A stretch of DNA of 64,000 bases, from NCBI GenBank assembly GCA_024653355.1, contig JANLFQ010000001.1:124001-188000 (forward strand), in the 5' to 3' direction. Origin of the DNA: a candidate division WOR-3 bacterium. GTDB lineage: Bacteria > Hydrothermota > Tepidihabitantia > Tepidihabitantales > Tepidihabitantaceae. Of the stretch, positions 33,061 to 41,489 are shown in pieces. The position numbers and the translations under genes were made by a program. How positions within the stretch are numbered: the stretch's first letter is position 1; every line of letters begins with the position of its first letter. The notes beneath the pieces were generated by a model that worked only from the letters and a program-made list of their open reading frames with translations, was not told where the DNA came from and did not search any database.

Positions 33061-35834
33061 GCCTGCTGATTATTTTTTTGAGTTGCGGGATAATTTCACC
33101 GCCGATAATTGCCTCGGACCCGGGCCGTTCTTGGTTTACTCTGGAGACGGACAATTTCCTAATCCATTTTTCCAGCAAGGGAAAGCTGACCGAGGAGCGC
33201 AGTGAGTTTGCCCGTAATATCGCCGAGATTGCTGAAGAGGTTCGAGCGACGGTTGCGTACCACACCGGCAACCTGACAAGAGAAAAGGTTCATATAATTG
33301 TTGCTGACTTTTATGACCTTTACAACGGCTGGGCGATTCCATTTCCTTACAACACAATTACGATTTTCCCCACGCCACCTCACGATTTTAAGACCAACGA
33401 CGACAACTGGCTCCGGACATTGATTTTACATGAGTACACACACATCGTTCAACTGGAACAAAGGCGGGGATTTTTTGCCCTGTTGAGCCACATATTCGGC
33501 AGGGTGGTTTTACCCAATACCCTTTTACCGACCTGGTTGATTGAAGGGTATGCGGTTTACAACGAAACAAGGTTCAGCAATTTCGGCAGGTTAAGGAGTG
33601 CGGAATGGTGGGGAAAGATTTACCAGGCGGCACAGAACAATAGTCTTCTCGAGATTGACCGGTGCGATGGTTATGAACTTCAAAGGTACCCTGGTGGTCT
33701 GGCACCTTATCTGTATGGGGGCGCATTCGTTGATTTTATTGCCCGAAGGTACGGGGAAAATTACTGGGAAGAGTTCAACCGCAAAAACTCAGCCCAAATA
33801 CCATTTTTTGAGAACCGGCTGGCGCAAAAGACACTGGGTAAGAAGTTTAAAAGAGTTTGGCGGGAATGGCAGGATGAATTAATCTCCCGCACCGATTCGA
33901 TTACAAAGAAAGCCGGCAACGATTCGTTAAATCTATTCGTTAACCTTACGAGCGATGGTTATGATAAGAGTTCACCCTGCTGGTCCAGAAATGGTAGTGA
34001 GATATATTACATCTCGCGAACCGGAAAGGAAAAGACGGCGATTAAATCGATAAATCTGGGAACGATGGAGTCCCGAATTATACATCAGGGCCCGGTCATC
34101 GGTGGTCTCAGTATTTCTAACGATGGTCGGTTTTTGGCATTCGCCCAGTTGTTGGTTAAAACTAACGGCGAGGCGCAGAGCGACATTTTCCTGCTCGATT
34201 TAACAACGGGAAAGAAACGGCGATTGACATCTGGTGAACGGGCTTGGGACCCGGATTTTGCTCCTGATGATTCGCAACTGATATATGTCAGTTACCGTTC
34301 GGGACAGAGCAATCTGATGGTGCTTAACTATCAAACCGGTGAACGCCGGCAAATCACCGAGAATCGAAACTACGCCGTTTATCACCGACCAAGGTTTTCT
34401 CCGGGCGGGCGGCTGGTGGCGGTTGAGGTTTGGCAGCCGGGCGGACTTCTGGACGTTGAAATCATTGACCTTAAAACCGGATGGACAATTCCAATTACCT
34501 CAGACCGGGCAAGCGACATCTTTCCTGCCTGGTCGCGAACCGGTAAGTTTCTCTTTTTCTCATCAGACCGTAACGGTTTGTTCAACCTTTATGCCTACGG
34601 CGTGGAAACACACCAACTGTATCGTTGCACCGATGTTGTGGGTGGGGTGTTCGAGCCGGCGGTTTCGCCGAACAATAAAAGAATCGCTCTGGTGACGCTG
34701 GGCGTTAACGGCTATGAGTTGAGTTTAACCGAATTGCGGACGCGGAGTTGGGTTCGGGCAGAAGATTTCGTGGATTCCTTTTTAGAAAATGAGTACGCGC
34801 CGGTTTCATTTCAATCGCAACTTTACTACTACTACCCGGTCGGAAGTTTTCTTCCACGGTTCTGGTTACCCTGGTTGAGTACAACGCCGGGCTTAGAGGT
34901 CGGAGCGGTTACTTTTGGCTGGGATGTTTTGCAGTTCCATCGTTATTCAGTTGTTGGTGGCTATCAGGTTGGCAAGCGGATTCCGTTTCTCAGGTTTAAC
35001 TACGAGTTGTTACGCTATTTTCCCGACTTCAACCTTGAAGGTTTAATTTCGCCCCGAGTGCAACGGTGTCGGCTGGGTGTTAACTTGCCAATCTATGGTG
35101 ACGATTGGTACCAGCAGGGTGGAACAGGGATTACGGTCGGGCATGACACGACACTGGCAGCACGGTTTGATTTTTTCTGGTGGTTTAACAACAGCCAGAT
35201 CTTTCGATTTAATGTTGCCCCGGTAAGTGGTCGGGAAATAGGGATGTTGAGCGATGGACAGACCCGACTGCTTTTAGCAAAGTCCGATGTGGTTCGGCTT
35301 GTCGGTTACTGGGATGAGTATCTGGGAAATCCGCCCGCAACCTGGAGTTTGAAATTACGAATGGCGCTGGGGAGCGCGTTCGGTGATACGACGCGGCACC
35401 GTGCCTTTCAAATGTCAAATTACTCCGGACTCTTTACGGTGCGCGGGTTTGCGGACTCATTTCCGGTTGGTTCTAACATCGGTGTTGCTGGCGTTGAGTT
35501 TCGGATGCCAATCTTCTGGTTAGAACGGGGGATAGGAACAGCACCGATCTTCTTCCGGAATGTCAATGGGGCACTCTTCTTAGAGACCGGCCTGGTTACC
35601 AATCAGTGGCAATTTGATTTAAACAACTGGCGGAACGGAGCGGGCGGTGAGGTTCGCCTTGACTTCACGCTGGCGCGTTATGTACCGGTCAGTTTCACGC
35701 TCGGCGTTGCTATCGGTTTAGAGCGAAAGGTGTCTTATCAGGTTTATTTGAATTTAGCCAGCGAGTTGCTGGCATCAATTACCAACAATAAAACACCGGG
35801 GGGAGTTATTACACCCCGCAGATGGGGCATTTGA
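33057..35834 (+). CDS. Metallopeptidase / beta-propeller / Omp85-type barrel fusion, first copy
   Basis: 925 aa. N-terminal signal peptide, then a peptidase MA-like domain with zinc motif HEYTH at residues 125-129 (ILHEYTHIVQLEQ) and a downstream family segment LIEGYAVYNETRF. From about 300 to 560 lies a TolB/PD40 beta-propeller (SDGYDKSSPCWSRNG, LTSGERAWDPDFAPDDSQL, RPRFSPGGRLVAVE, SDIFPAWSRTGKFLFFSSDRNG). The last 350 residues form a beta barrel with VRGF (FTVRGFADSFPVG), the L6-loop motif of Omp85 proteins, and AGVEFRMPIFWL. POTRA domains are absent; the propeller takes their place. The same plan returns at 51881. The 3' end overlaps the opposite gene by 26 bases. Confidence 0.8.
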   Translation: MSLLIIFLSCGIISPPIIASDPGRSWFTLETDNFLIHFSSKGKLTEERSEFARNIAEIAEEVRATVAYHTGNLTREKVHIIVADFYDLYNGWAIPFPYNTITIFPTPPHDFKTNDDNWLRTLILHEYTHIVQLEQRRGFFALLSHIFGRVVLPNTLLPTWLIEGYAVYNETRFSNFGRLRSAEWWGKIYQAAQNNSLLEIDRCDGYELQRYPGGLAPYLYGGAFVDFIARRYGENYWEEFNRKNSAQIPFFENRLAQKTLGKKFKRVWREWQDELISRTDSITKKAGNDSLNLFVNLTSDGYDKSSPCWSRNGSEIYYISRTGKEKTAIKSINLGTMESRIIHQGPVIGGLSISNDGRFLAFAQLLVKTNGEAQSDIFLLDLTTGKKRRLTSGERAWDPDFAPDDSQLIYVSYRSGQSNLMVLNYQTGERRQITENRNYAVYHRPRFSPGGRLVAVEVWQPGGLLDVEIIDLKTGWTIPITSDRASDIFPAWSRTGKFLFFSSDRNGLFNLYAYGVETHQLYRCTDVVGGVFEPAVSPNNKRIALVTLGVNGYELSLTELRTRSWVRAEDFVDSFLENEYAPVSFQSQLYYYYPVGSFLPRFWLPWLSTTPGLEVGAVTFGWDVLQFHRYSVVGGYQVGKRIPFLRFNYELLRYFPDFNLEGLISPRVQRCRLGVNLPIYGDDWYQQGGTGITVGHDTTLAARFDFFWWFNNSQIFRFNVAPVSGREIGMLSDGQTRLLLAKSDVVRLVGYWDEYLGNPPATWSLKLRMALGSAFGDTTRHRAFQMSNYSGLFTVRGFADSFPVGSNIGVAGVEFRMPIFWLERGIGTAPIFFRNVNGALFLETGLVTNQWQFDLNNWRNGAGGEVRLDFTLARYVPVSFTLGVAIGLERKVSYQVYLNLASELLASITNNKTPGGVITPRRWGI

Positions 35835-36129
35835 CTTCCGTCTTGTCCGGCGGCTTGGGATGTTCGTTGTGTTCCAGCGTGCCGCATTCGGCATAGCGAT
35901 GATAGAGATAACATTGATTGATGTAAGCCTCCCGGGGCGAGAGCGCCGGTTCATACCAGAAGAATTCGTACTCTTTCCAGTGGGCTTTAATCGCTTCGCG
36001 GAGGTTGCGTTCTGCCCGAGCGACGATGGCAATCTCTTTAGGTTTTTTTGCCAGACAGTAAACACCACCCACCCGGTCAGGCACAGAGATATCAACCTGG
36101 AGAGGCCGGAGTAGATAAGGTCCACGCAT
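35809..36129 (-). CDS. Small GIY-YIG-like protein with C-terminal zinc motif
   Basis: 106 aa, read as a divergent GIY-YIG-fold family member. GGVYCLAKKPKEIAIVARAE replaces the two short strands of the nuclease core, then REAIKAHWKEYEFFWYEPA and SPREAYINQCYLYHRY. The C-terminus has a probable zinc site (Cys in AECGT, His in EHNEHP, CPICGV). Catalytic residues of true GIY-YIG nucleases are not evident, so nuclease activity is doubtful. The ATG has a strong site AAAGGAGG. It is convergent with the protease/propeller/Omp85 gene (26-base overlap). Confidence 0.65.
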   Translation of the reverse strand: MRGPYLLRPLQVDISVPDRVGGVYCLAKKPKEIAIVARAERNLREAIKAHWKEYEFFWYEPALSPREAYINQCYLYHRYAECGTLEHNEHPKPPDKTEVKCPICGV

Positions 36130-36191
36130 ACAGCCTCCTTTTTTAAACTCCCTGATAATTCGGATAACCCAAATTCATTATGCTCCACCGA

Positions 36192-36220
36192 ATTCTAAAC
36201 GGAGTAGTGCAATTTGTCAA
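36192..36220 (-). promoter_or_regulatory. Promoter of the GIY-YIG-like gene
   Basis: On the minus strand: TTGACA at 36220-36215, 17-base spacer, TAGAAT at 36197-36192. Leader of about 55 bases with a Shine-Dalgarno. Confidence 0.7.
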
Positions 36221-36256
36221 GTAAATTTTTTGTTTATTCTTTTACACCGAGCGGTG

Positions 36257-36284
36257 TTGACCCGGGGGCAAAGTTGAATAACAT
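36257..36284 (+). promoter_or_regulatory. Promoter of the methyltransferase gene, near-leaderless
   Basis: TTGACC at 36257-36262, 16-base spacer, TAACAT at 36279-36284, then 9 bases to ATG 36294. The AAGGAGG touching the ATG is too close to act as a Shine-Dalgarno. Confidence 0.5.
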
Positions 36285-36293
36285 TGAAGGAGG

Positions 36294-37250
36294 ATGCATG
36301 AGCAGTTTGCGCCCCTGTCGGACGAGATGTTCCGGCAAAATCTGGCAAGAATCTGGAACGAGGTTGAGCAATTGGCGGTGGCGGGCGAGTTTCTCAATGT
36401 TGAAGGCGGCAGTGTCGAGCAGGTGCGCGATTATCGGTTGCGCCTGCACCATTGTGCCAACTATGCCGCGGCGTTCACAACATTTGCGGCGGCAGACCGG
36501 CCGATGCGAATTCTGGAACTGGGGTGTGGCAGCGGGATACTTTCTGCGGCGTTTGCCCGCTTGATGCCGTCGGATTGGACGCTTTATGCCACCGACTACT
36601 CTTCCCGGCTGATTGAATCTGCCCGGACTCGTTATCAGTTTGCCAATGTGCGATTTGAATGCATCAACATCAACGATTTAAAGCCCGATTTTCTGAAAAA
36701 TTTTGATGCGGTGATGTTTCTTGAGGTGATTGAGCATCTCGTTGCCCAAGAGGTTGTTACCCTGTTCTCCCGTCTTTACTCTGGTTTAACCGCCGGGGGT
36801 ATGGTGGTGATTTCAACTGTTGACCGTTCGCCGTTTAAAAGGCAATTTTCCGGCTACGCCCCGCATAAAATTGAATATCGTTACGCAACGCTGCACGATT
36901 TCCTTAACAACAAAGAAAAAAACCCATTTGAACAGGTTGAGATCTTTCGTCTGACTTCGCGGCGGATTGTTCAGGAGGCGGTTCGGTCTGAAGACCGGGG
37001 TGGATATTTCTTGAACCGGCTGGTTGGACTGGTAAACCGGATTACCCAGCGTCAGCGCGGGCTCGTAAGTTCAACGGCGCGGATTGTCAATTTTTTGTTT
37101 CGGGTTTATGACCGGTTTATGCCGAAAAAGCGGTTCAATGTTGAAGAGTATCTAAAAGAGGTCAGGTTCATCACCAGGCAACCGGAGCTATTTGGGGCGG
37201 AATCTTTCAGTTTGGTGGCGATTTTAAGGAAAATGCCCGGCAAAATTTAA
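36294..37250 (+). CDS. Class I SAM-dependent methyltransferase
   Basis: 318 aa with the Rossmann methyltransferase core at about residues 60-170: motif I ILELGCGSGILSAA, motif II-like LYATDYSSRLIESA, NVRFECININDLK, then FDAVMFLEVIEHL, which recalls the UbiG/HEN1 group. An N-terminal helical region precedes it, and a C-terminal half with basic helices (RITQRQR, FMPKKRFNVEEYL) follows. Genes of this type may act on RNA 3' ends (Hen1-like), quinones or small molecules; the EVIEHL phrase alone does not decide. Substrate unknown. ATG 36294 is the likely start. Confidence 0.8.
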   Translation: MHEQFAPLSDEMFRQNLARIWNEVEQLAVAGEFLNVEGGSVEQVRDYRLRLHHCANYAAAFTTFAAADRPMRILELGCGSGILSAAFARLMPSDWTLYATDYSSRLIESARTRYQFANVRFECININDLKPDFLKNFDAVMFLEVIEHLVAQEVVTLFSRLYSGLTAGGMVVISTVDRSPFKRQFSGYAPHKIEYRYATLHDFLNNKEKNPFEQVEIFRLTSRRIVQEAVRSEDRGGYFLNRLVGLVNRITQRQRGLVSSTARIVNFLFRVYDRFMPKKRFNVEEYLKEVRFITRQPELFGAESFSLVAILRKMPGKI

Positions 37251-37313
37251 GGTGAACAGTTTTTTCAATCTCAAGGGCAGAAGAAGTTTAACGAATTTAT
37301 CAGGAGTGCAGCC

Positions 37314-38339
37314 ATGAACTTACCAAGAGTTGTGAGGTATGAAGATGGTAAACTGTTACTACTTGACCAGACCCAATTACCGCATCACGAACGGTTTTTG
37401 TGCCTGCGGCGTGCCGCTGAGGTTGCCCGGGCGATAAAACTTTTGCAGGTGCGGGGGGCACCCTGGATTGGGGTCGCTGCCGCTTATGGCGTGGCGATTG
37501 AGGCGCAACGGCTGCCCGATGATAAACTGATTTCGGGGTTAACCCGTGCCGCGCAAATGTTAATCCGGGCACGACCTACCGCGGTCAATCTCTCCTGGGC
37601 GGTAAAGAGAATGATGAGCGTGTTAAACCGAGCCGACTTAACACCCCGCGAGTTGCGCCGCACACTTGTTGTTGAGGCAAAAACGATTGAGCAGGAAGAG
37701 CGGGCGCGGTCTCAGGCAATTGCCCTCAAGGGCGTAAAGGTTGTTCCGCAAAAGGCGGTTATCCTGACGATTTGCAATACCGGTGCCCTGGCAGCGCCGG
37801 GATTGGGAACCGCCTTAGGTGTGGTATTGCAGGCACATCAGGAAGGGAAAAGGGTTGAGGTTTATGCGTGTGAGACCCGCCCATTATTACAGGGGGCGCG
37901 ATTGACGGCATTTGAACTGTTGCGGGCAAGGGTGCCGTTTTACTTGATCGTGGACAGTGCCGCGGCATCGGTGATTGAGCGCTGTGATTTGGTTCTGGTG
38001 GGTGCAGACCGCATCGCTGCTAATGGAGATACGGCGAACAAAGTCGGGACAAAGATGCTGGCAATCTTGGCAAAGGAGGCGAAGAAGCCGTTTTATGTGG
38101 TTGCGCCCGCATCAACATTTGATTTCCAGTGCCGCACCGGTGCAGAGATTGTGATTGAGGAACGGTCAGGCGATGAGGTGCGGCGCTTTGGCAGGTGCCG
38201 GGTGGCACCGGAGCCGGCGCCGGTTTTTAATCCGGCATTCGATGTCACGCCGGCGCGATTGATTACCGCTTTTATTACCGATGCCGGGATAGTCAAGCCA
38301 CCGTTTAAGCGCAATATCCGGCGCTTGCTATTCGGTTGA
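37314..38339 (+). CDS. mtnA: Methylthioribose-1-phosphate isomerase (MtnA) or related isomerase
   Basis: 341 aa of the eIF2B-alpha-like isomerase family. Motifs: RGAPWIGVAAAYG, AVNLSWAVKRM, catalytic Cys in ILTICNTGALA, VYACETRPLLQGARLTA, and catalytic Asp in VLVGADRIAANGD; VNKVGT-like ANKVGT follows. MtnA isomerises methylthioribose-1-phosphate in methionine salvage. Close relatives act on ribose-1,5-bisphosphate, and without other salvage genes nearby the substrate is not certain, though these motifs fit MtnA well. GGAGT precedes the ATG. The 3' end overlaps the cyclophilin gene by 12 bases. Confidence 0.85.
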   Translation: MNLPRVVRYEDGKLLLLDQTQLPHHERFLCLRRAAEVARAIKLLQVRGAPWIGVAAAYGVAIEAQRLPDDKLISGLTRAAQMLIRARPTAVNLSWAVKRMMSVLNRADLTPRELRRTLVVEAKTIEQEERARSQAIALKGVKVVPQKAVILTICNTGALAAPGLGTALGVVLQAHQEGKRVEVYACETRPLLQGARLTAFELLRARVPFYLIVDSAAASVIERCDLVLVGADRIAANGDTANKVGTKMLAILAKEAKKPFYVVAPASTFDFQCRTGAEIVIEERSGDEVRRFGRCRVAPEPAPVFNPAFDVTPARLITAFITDAGIVKPPFKRNIRRLLFG

Positions 38340-38945
38340 AGCGGTCACCGACTCCATTATTACCGGCGGCCGTGCCTGACCCAGTCTGTCAAGGACATCC
38401 ATTCCTTCAACAATCTTGCCGATGACGGTGTAGTTGCCATCAAGTTGGGGCAGGGGCTGGAGGCAGAAGTAGAACTGGCTGCCGGAGGAGCGTTTTTCGG
38501 GATTGACTTCGTCGGACAACCGCGCCATCGCCATTGAACCCTTTTCGTGTTTGCGTTTAATCTCTGCCGGGACGGTGTAACCCGGACCACCGGTGCCGTC
38601 ACCTTTCGGGTCACCACCCTGAACAACAAATCCCGGGACGATGCGATGGAAGGTCAGTCCATTGTAAAAACCTTTGATGGCGAGGTTGGCAACATTGCAC
38701 ACATTGAGCGGGGCGTCTTTCGTGAACATCTCAACCTTGATGGTGCCGAAATCTTTTACCTTGACGGTCAGGAAAAGTTTTTCCGGCAGGTTGTCGGGCG
38801 TCAATGTGTCTTTGAGGATACCGGGTTGGGCTGATTCTTTTTGGCTCATTGCGGTATCTCCTGCTGGTTTTATTGGTTCGACCTTCTTTGCCGGGCAACC
38901 CCAGACAAGAAACATAACCGCAAGCAACGCGACAGTTTTTACCAT
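38328..38945 (-). CDS. Periplasmic cyclophilin-type peptidyl-prolyl isomerase, lipoprotein
   Basis: 205 aa, catalyses cis-trans isomerisation of proline peptide bonds outside the cytoplasm. Signal peptide with lipobox VWGC (cysteine about residue 17) and a 35-residue linker. The cyclophilin domain shows FHRIVPGFVVQGGDPKGDGTGGPGY (family core, given here as FHRIVPGFVVQGGDP and GTGGPGY), MAMAR, SGSQFYFCLQPLPQLDG and VIGKIVEGMDV. The start is ATG at 38945 because AAGGAGG lies just before it; a frame opening 13 codons upstream lacks one. A TTGACA (39020-39015) lies upstream but no good -10. Confidence 0.9.
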   Translation of the reverse strand: MVKTVALLAVMFLVWGCPAKKVEPIKPAGDTAMSQKESAQPGILKDTLTPDNLPEKLFLTVKVKDFGTIKVEMFTKDAPLNVCNVANLAIKGFYNGLTFHRIVPGFVVQGGDPKGDGTGGPGYTVPAEIKRKHEKGSMAMARLSDEVNPEKRSSGSQFYFCLQPLPQLDGNYTVIGKIVEGMDVLDRLGQARPPVIMESVTASTE

Positions 38946-39038
38946 CTTTGCCTCCTTGAAAGAAAAGTTTGTTCTGCAAAACACGGGATTAAGATTGCCC
39001 GATAATCAAGGTAATGTCAAAGGTTGCGGAATCGGTTT

Positions 39039-41096
39039 TTACGGGTTAAGAATGGTGATTTTAACGCTTTGTCTTTTAAATGTGTCCCTGATAGTTAAAA
39101 AATACACCCCGTGGGGAATTCTGTTCCGGGTCAACAACCGAAGGTCCAGGTTGAGCGATGCAGCGCCGGTTGTGATTTTCCGAAACAGGCGCCGACCAAT
39201 AGCGTCGTATAAAGATATGACCGTATTCTGGTCTGGTTTTAATCCTGATATGGTGACAATACCGCTGGGGCAAGGGTTGGGTTGGATGGCAAACGATGGC
39301 GTAATCAGGGGTTCAGGGTTTTCCTGGAGACCAACATTGCGCCACAAAACACCCAGAGAGACTTTAACAATGGTGTTTGCATAGTTGCTGATTGTGGCGT
39401 ACGCCCAGACAAAGGAGTCTGGTGTTGGTGCCGCCGGGTTGTAGATGTCAAGGTCCGCAAGGTCCGGGAGGTTGGAAAATTGAACCGGGTTGCCGGTGCG
39501 GTCAATCTGAACGAGGATGTTGTCGTTCCAGCCCCCGGAGAAGAGGAAGCGCTGCGGGTCACCGAGATAGGAGCAGGCGCGCCAGGAGGCGATAGGACCG
39601 GGCAAGTAGCCCAGTACCTGTTTCTGATTGAAGTCAAGATGGTAGATGCGGTTTGCGCCGCCGACCGCAACCGCATAAAATGCTCCATCTTCTCCCTGGT
39701 CAATGCCGGCAAACCAGACCCCGGGTTCAATCGATTCAAGATTCCAGGTGTCGCCGGTAAATGTGCCATCCGGAGCGTAGTGGCAGACAATGCAGCCCGG
39801 ACCTTGATCCGAAGAGTGGGTAATCCAGAAACCGGGATTGTGTTGGTCCCAGGCGATACCCCAGATGATGTCGTCGCCAAAGAAGTTCTGGAGTTGGAAT
39901 TGCTCGAAACGGAAGTCCCAAGGGTTGTCAGAGGGAAAACTGAGGATGCGGTTGCTGTCGTGAGCGACGAGGTAAAAACGGTTTGAGTCGGGCACATAGC
40001 TGATGCCGGCAAGGTTCATTCCCGCTCCTAAACCGGCCAAATCCCAGCAGGCGATGAGTTTGCCAAACTCCGGGGCAAATGATGTTACAATCTGGCGGGC
40101 GGTGTCGTTTCTTCGGTACTGGTCGTTAGCAAGTTCGGTCTGAACAACAAAGAGATAGGAGTCAGGATTGGGTTCGGTTAAAAGGTCACCAAAATAACCA
40201 CAGCAGGTGTCGCCCGGTGCAAGGTTGGTAATAGAAACGGTGCGATGGAAAATGGTGTCGTAAGGCGGGCGGTTGCGAAGCAAAAGGGCGCGGGCGGTGA
40301 AGGTTTCACGGTTCAGACCGTAATTTTTGACTGTTGCCTGCACCGGGCACTGGCTGTTTGCCGGAAACCAAACTTCCGGGGAAATGAGCCGGAATACGCC
40401 AACATCATGTTCGAGATGGCGAATAAAAAAGCGGATTGAGGTGCGATTGGTGATGAGATGGTGGGGCGGGTTGCCGTTGTACAGGTACTGGAGGAAATAG
40501 TTGTTGTTGCCGTGATTTCCCTGGATGCCAACTGTCGCACTCACGGGGCGGGCTGGTAGTTTGAGGTAGTTCATCAGAATTATGCCATCGGACCCAAGCA
40601 CAACTTGAGCCGAAACTGTTTCCGGCTGATTGTACAGGGGGACATCAAGGAAGGTGATTACTGTTGAACGGGTTATTGAATCGTGGTAATAAAAAACACC
40701 GCCCGAGTTTGCCGGGTTCAGGTCGTCCCAGAACAAAGCGATAAGATGACAGAATTGCGTTGCCGGCAGTTCCTGATTGTGAAAATTGGTCAAGGTGGTG
40801 GGAAATTGTAAAAAGCCGTTGGAGCAGATGACGATTGAATCAAGGGTATCACCGTAAAATGGAAACCGGTAGGGTAGATGAATAGAAGCCCAGCCGTCGT
40901 CCGGATTCGGGGTCCAGTTCGTAATCAAGTTGTGGGCTGCAGGGTCTATCCAGGCAAATGTTATACTGTCACCCGGTTCCTGGGTTGACTGGTAATAGTA
41001 GCCGAATCCGTCGGGTCCACCTTCATCGGTCTGAGCAAATACCCAAAAGACAGATGCGAGATAGAGAACAATCGTCAGTTTTTTAATCCCTTCCAT
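39039..41096 (-). CDS. Large secreted protein with Por-type C-terminal sorting domain
   Basis: 685 aa. Signal peptide of about 20 residues (LTIVLYLASVFWVFA), then an N-terminal beta-rich domain (about 25-210, ending with GNGNNYFLQY-like strands), an Ig-like middle (VQATVKNYGLNRE) and a region of beta-propeller-like repeats (ISYVPDSNRFYLVAHDSN, IAWDQHNPGFWITHSSD, VGGANRIYHLDF). The last 80 residues are a type IX-type sorting domain (ISLYDAIGRRLF, GVYFLTIRD, VKITILNP). No enzyme motif seen. Start ATG 41096 lacks a Shine-Dalgarno and follows a close promoter. Confidence 0.78.
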   Translation of the reverse strand: MEGIKKLTIVLYLASVFWVFAQTDEGGPDGFGYYYQSTQEPGDSITFAWIDPAAHNLITNWTPNPDDGWASIHLPYRFPFYGDTLDSIVICSNGFLQFPTTLTNFHNQELPATQFCHLIALFWDDLNPANSGGVFYYHDSITRSTVITFLDVPLYNQPETVSAQVVLGSDGIILMNYLKLPARPVSATVGIQGNHGNNNYFLQYLYNGNPPHHLITNRTSIRFFIRHLEHDVGVFRLISPEVWFPANSQCPVQATVKNYGLNRETFTARALLLRNRPPYDTIFHRTVSITNLAPGDTCCGYFGDLLTEPNPDSYLFVVQTELANDQYRRNDTARQIVTSFAPEFGKLIACWDLAGLGAGMNLAGISYVPDSNRFYLVAHDSNRILSFPSDNPWDFRFEQFQLQNFFGDDIIWGIAWDQHNPGFWITHSSDQGPGCIVCHYAPDGTFTGDTWNLESIEPGVWFAGIDQGEDGAFYAVAVGGANRIYHLDFNQKQVLGYLPGPIASWRACSYLGDPQRFLFSGGWNDNILVQIDRTGNPVQFSNLPDLADLDIYNPAAPTPDSFVWAYATISNYANTIVKVSLGVLWRNVGLQENPEPLITPSFAIQPNPCPSGIVTISGLKPDQNTVISLYDAIGRRLFRKITTGAASLNLDLRLLTRNRIPHGVYFLTIRDTFKRQSVKITILNP

Positions 41097-41107
41097 TCCC
41101 GAATTTA

Positions 41108-41135
41108 ATTATACCCAAATCGGGGCAAATTTCAA
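41108..41135 (-). promoter_or_regulatory. Promoter of the large secreted protein, near-leaderless
   Basis: On the minus strand: TTGAAA at 41135-41130, 16-base spacer, perfect TATAAT at 41113-41108, then 11 bases to the ATG. Confidence 0.65.
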
Positions 41136-41405
41136 TAATGAGTATAGATAGACTGGTTAGAAAGGAGCGGTTATAAATCAAAACCCCATTGCCGCCAGAA
41201 GATAATGTTGAGATACTAATCAAAATGGGGTAGGTGAACATCTCTTTACCGAAAAGAAGTTTAAAAACGGTGCGGAAAGCCGAGAAGCCAAAAATATCCA
41301 TTACCATCCCCGAGACTACTCCGGGGTTGGGTAGGGAAAATTGAGTATGAATATGTTAACTTGCTGAATTACAAAATGATACAAAGATATGACTCGGTAA
41401 GTGGT

Positions 41406-41423
41406 GTATACTTTAAAGTATAC
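41406..41423. repeat. Perfect 18-base palindrome
   Basis: GTATACTTTAAAGTATAC reads the same on both strands. It sits between genes, about 310 bases upstream of the minus-strand start at 41096. It could be a dimer-binding operator. Confidence 0.6.
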
Positions 41424-41489
41424 TTAAACCGGCATCCTGAGTTGAGGTATAAAACTGCTGATAAATAGGTTTGTGCGGGTAGGCTGGTT

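Larger units (their letters stand above)
41097..41489. other. Gene-free stretch with promoter and palindrome
   Basis: About 390 bases between two minus-strand genes. It holds the promoter at 41108-41135, an 18-base palindrome at 41406-41423 and an imperfect GC hairpin near 41310-41328 (CCCCGAG...CCGGGG). No convincing gene. Confidence 0.5.

Noticed and set aside
36287-36293. AAGGAGG as ribosome site of the methyltransferase gene
   Set aside because: It touches the ATG with no spacing, and the promoter position implies a leader of only about 3 bases.
36214-36564. 116-codon plus-strand frame over the start of the methyltransferase gene
   Set aside because: A shadow of the methyltransferase frame; Cys/Arg-rich and without motifs.
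39282-40012. Frames of about 235 codons on both strands inside the large secreted protein gene
   Set aside because: Both are alternative readings of a gene with clear signal peptide and sorting domain; their compositions are those of shadows.
41083-41307. Minus-strand frame of 74 codons in the spacer before the large secreted protein
   Set aside because: It overlaps that gene's start and its promoter (41108-41135), and has no Shine-Dalgarno or recognisable motif.
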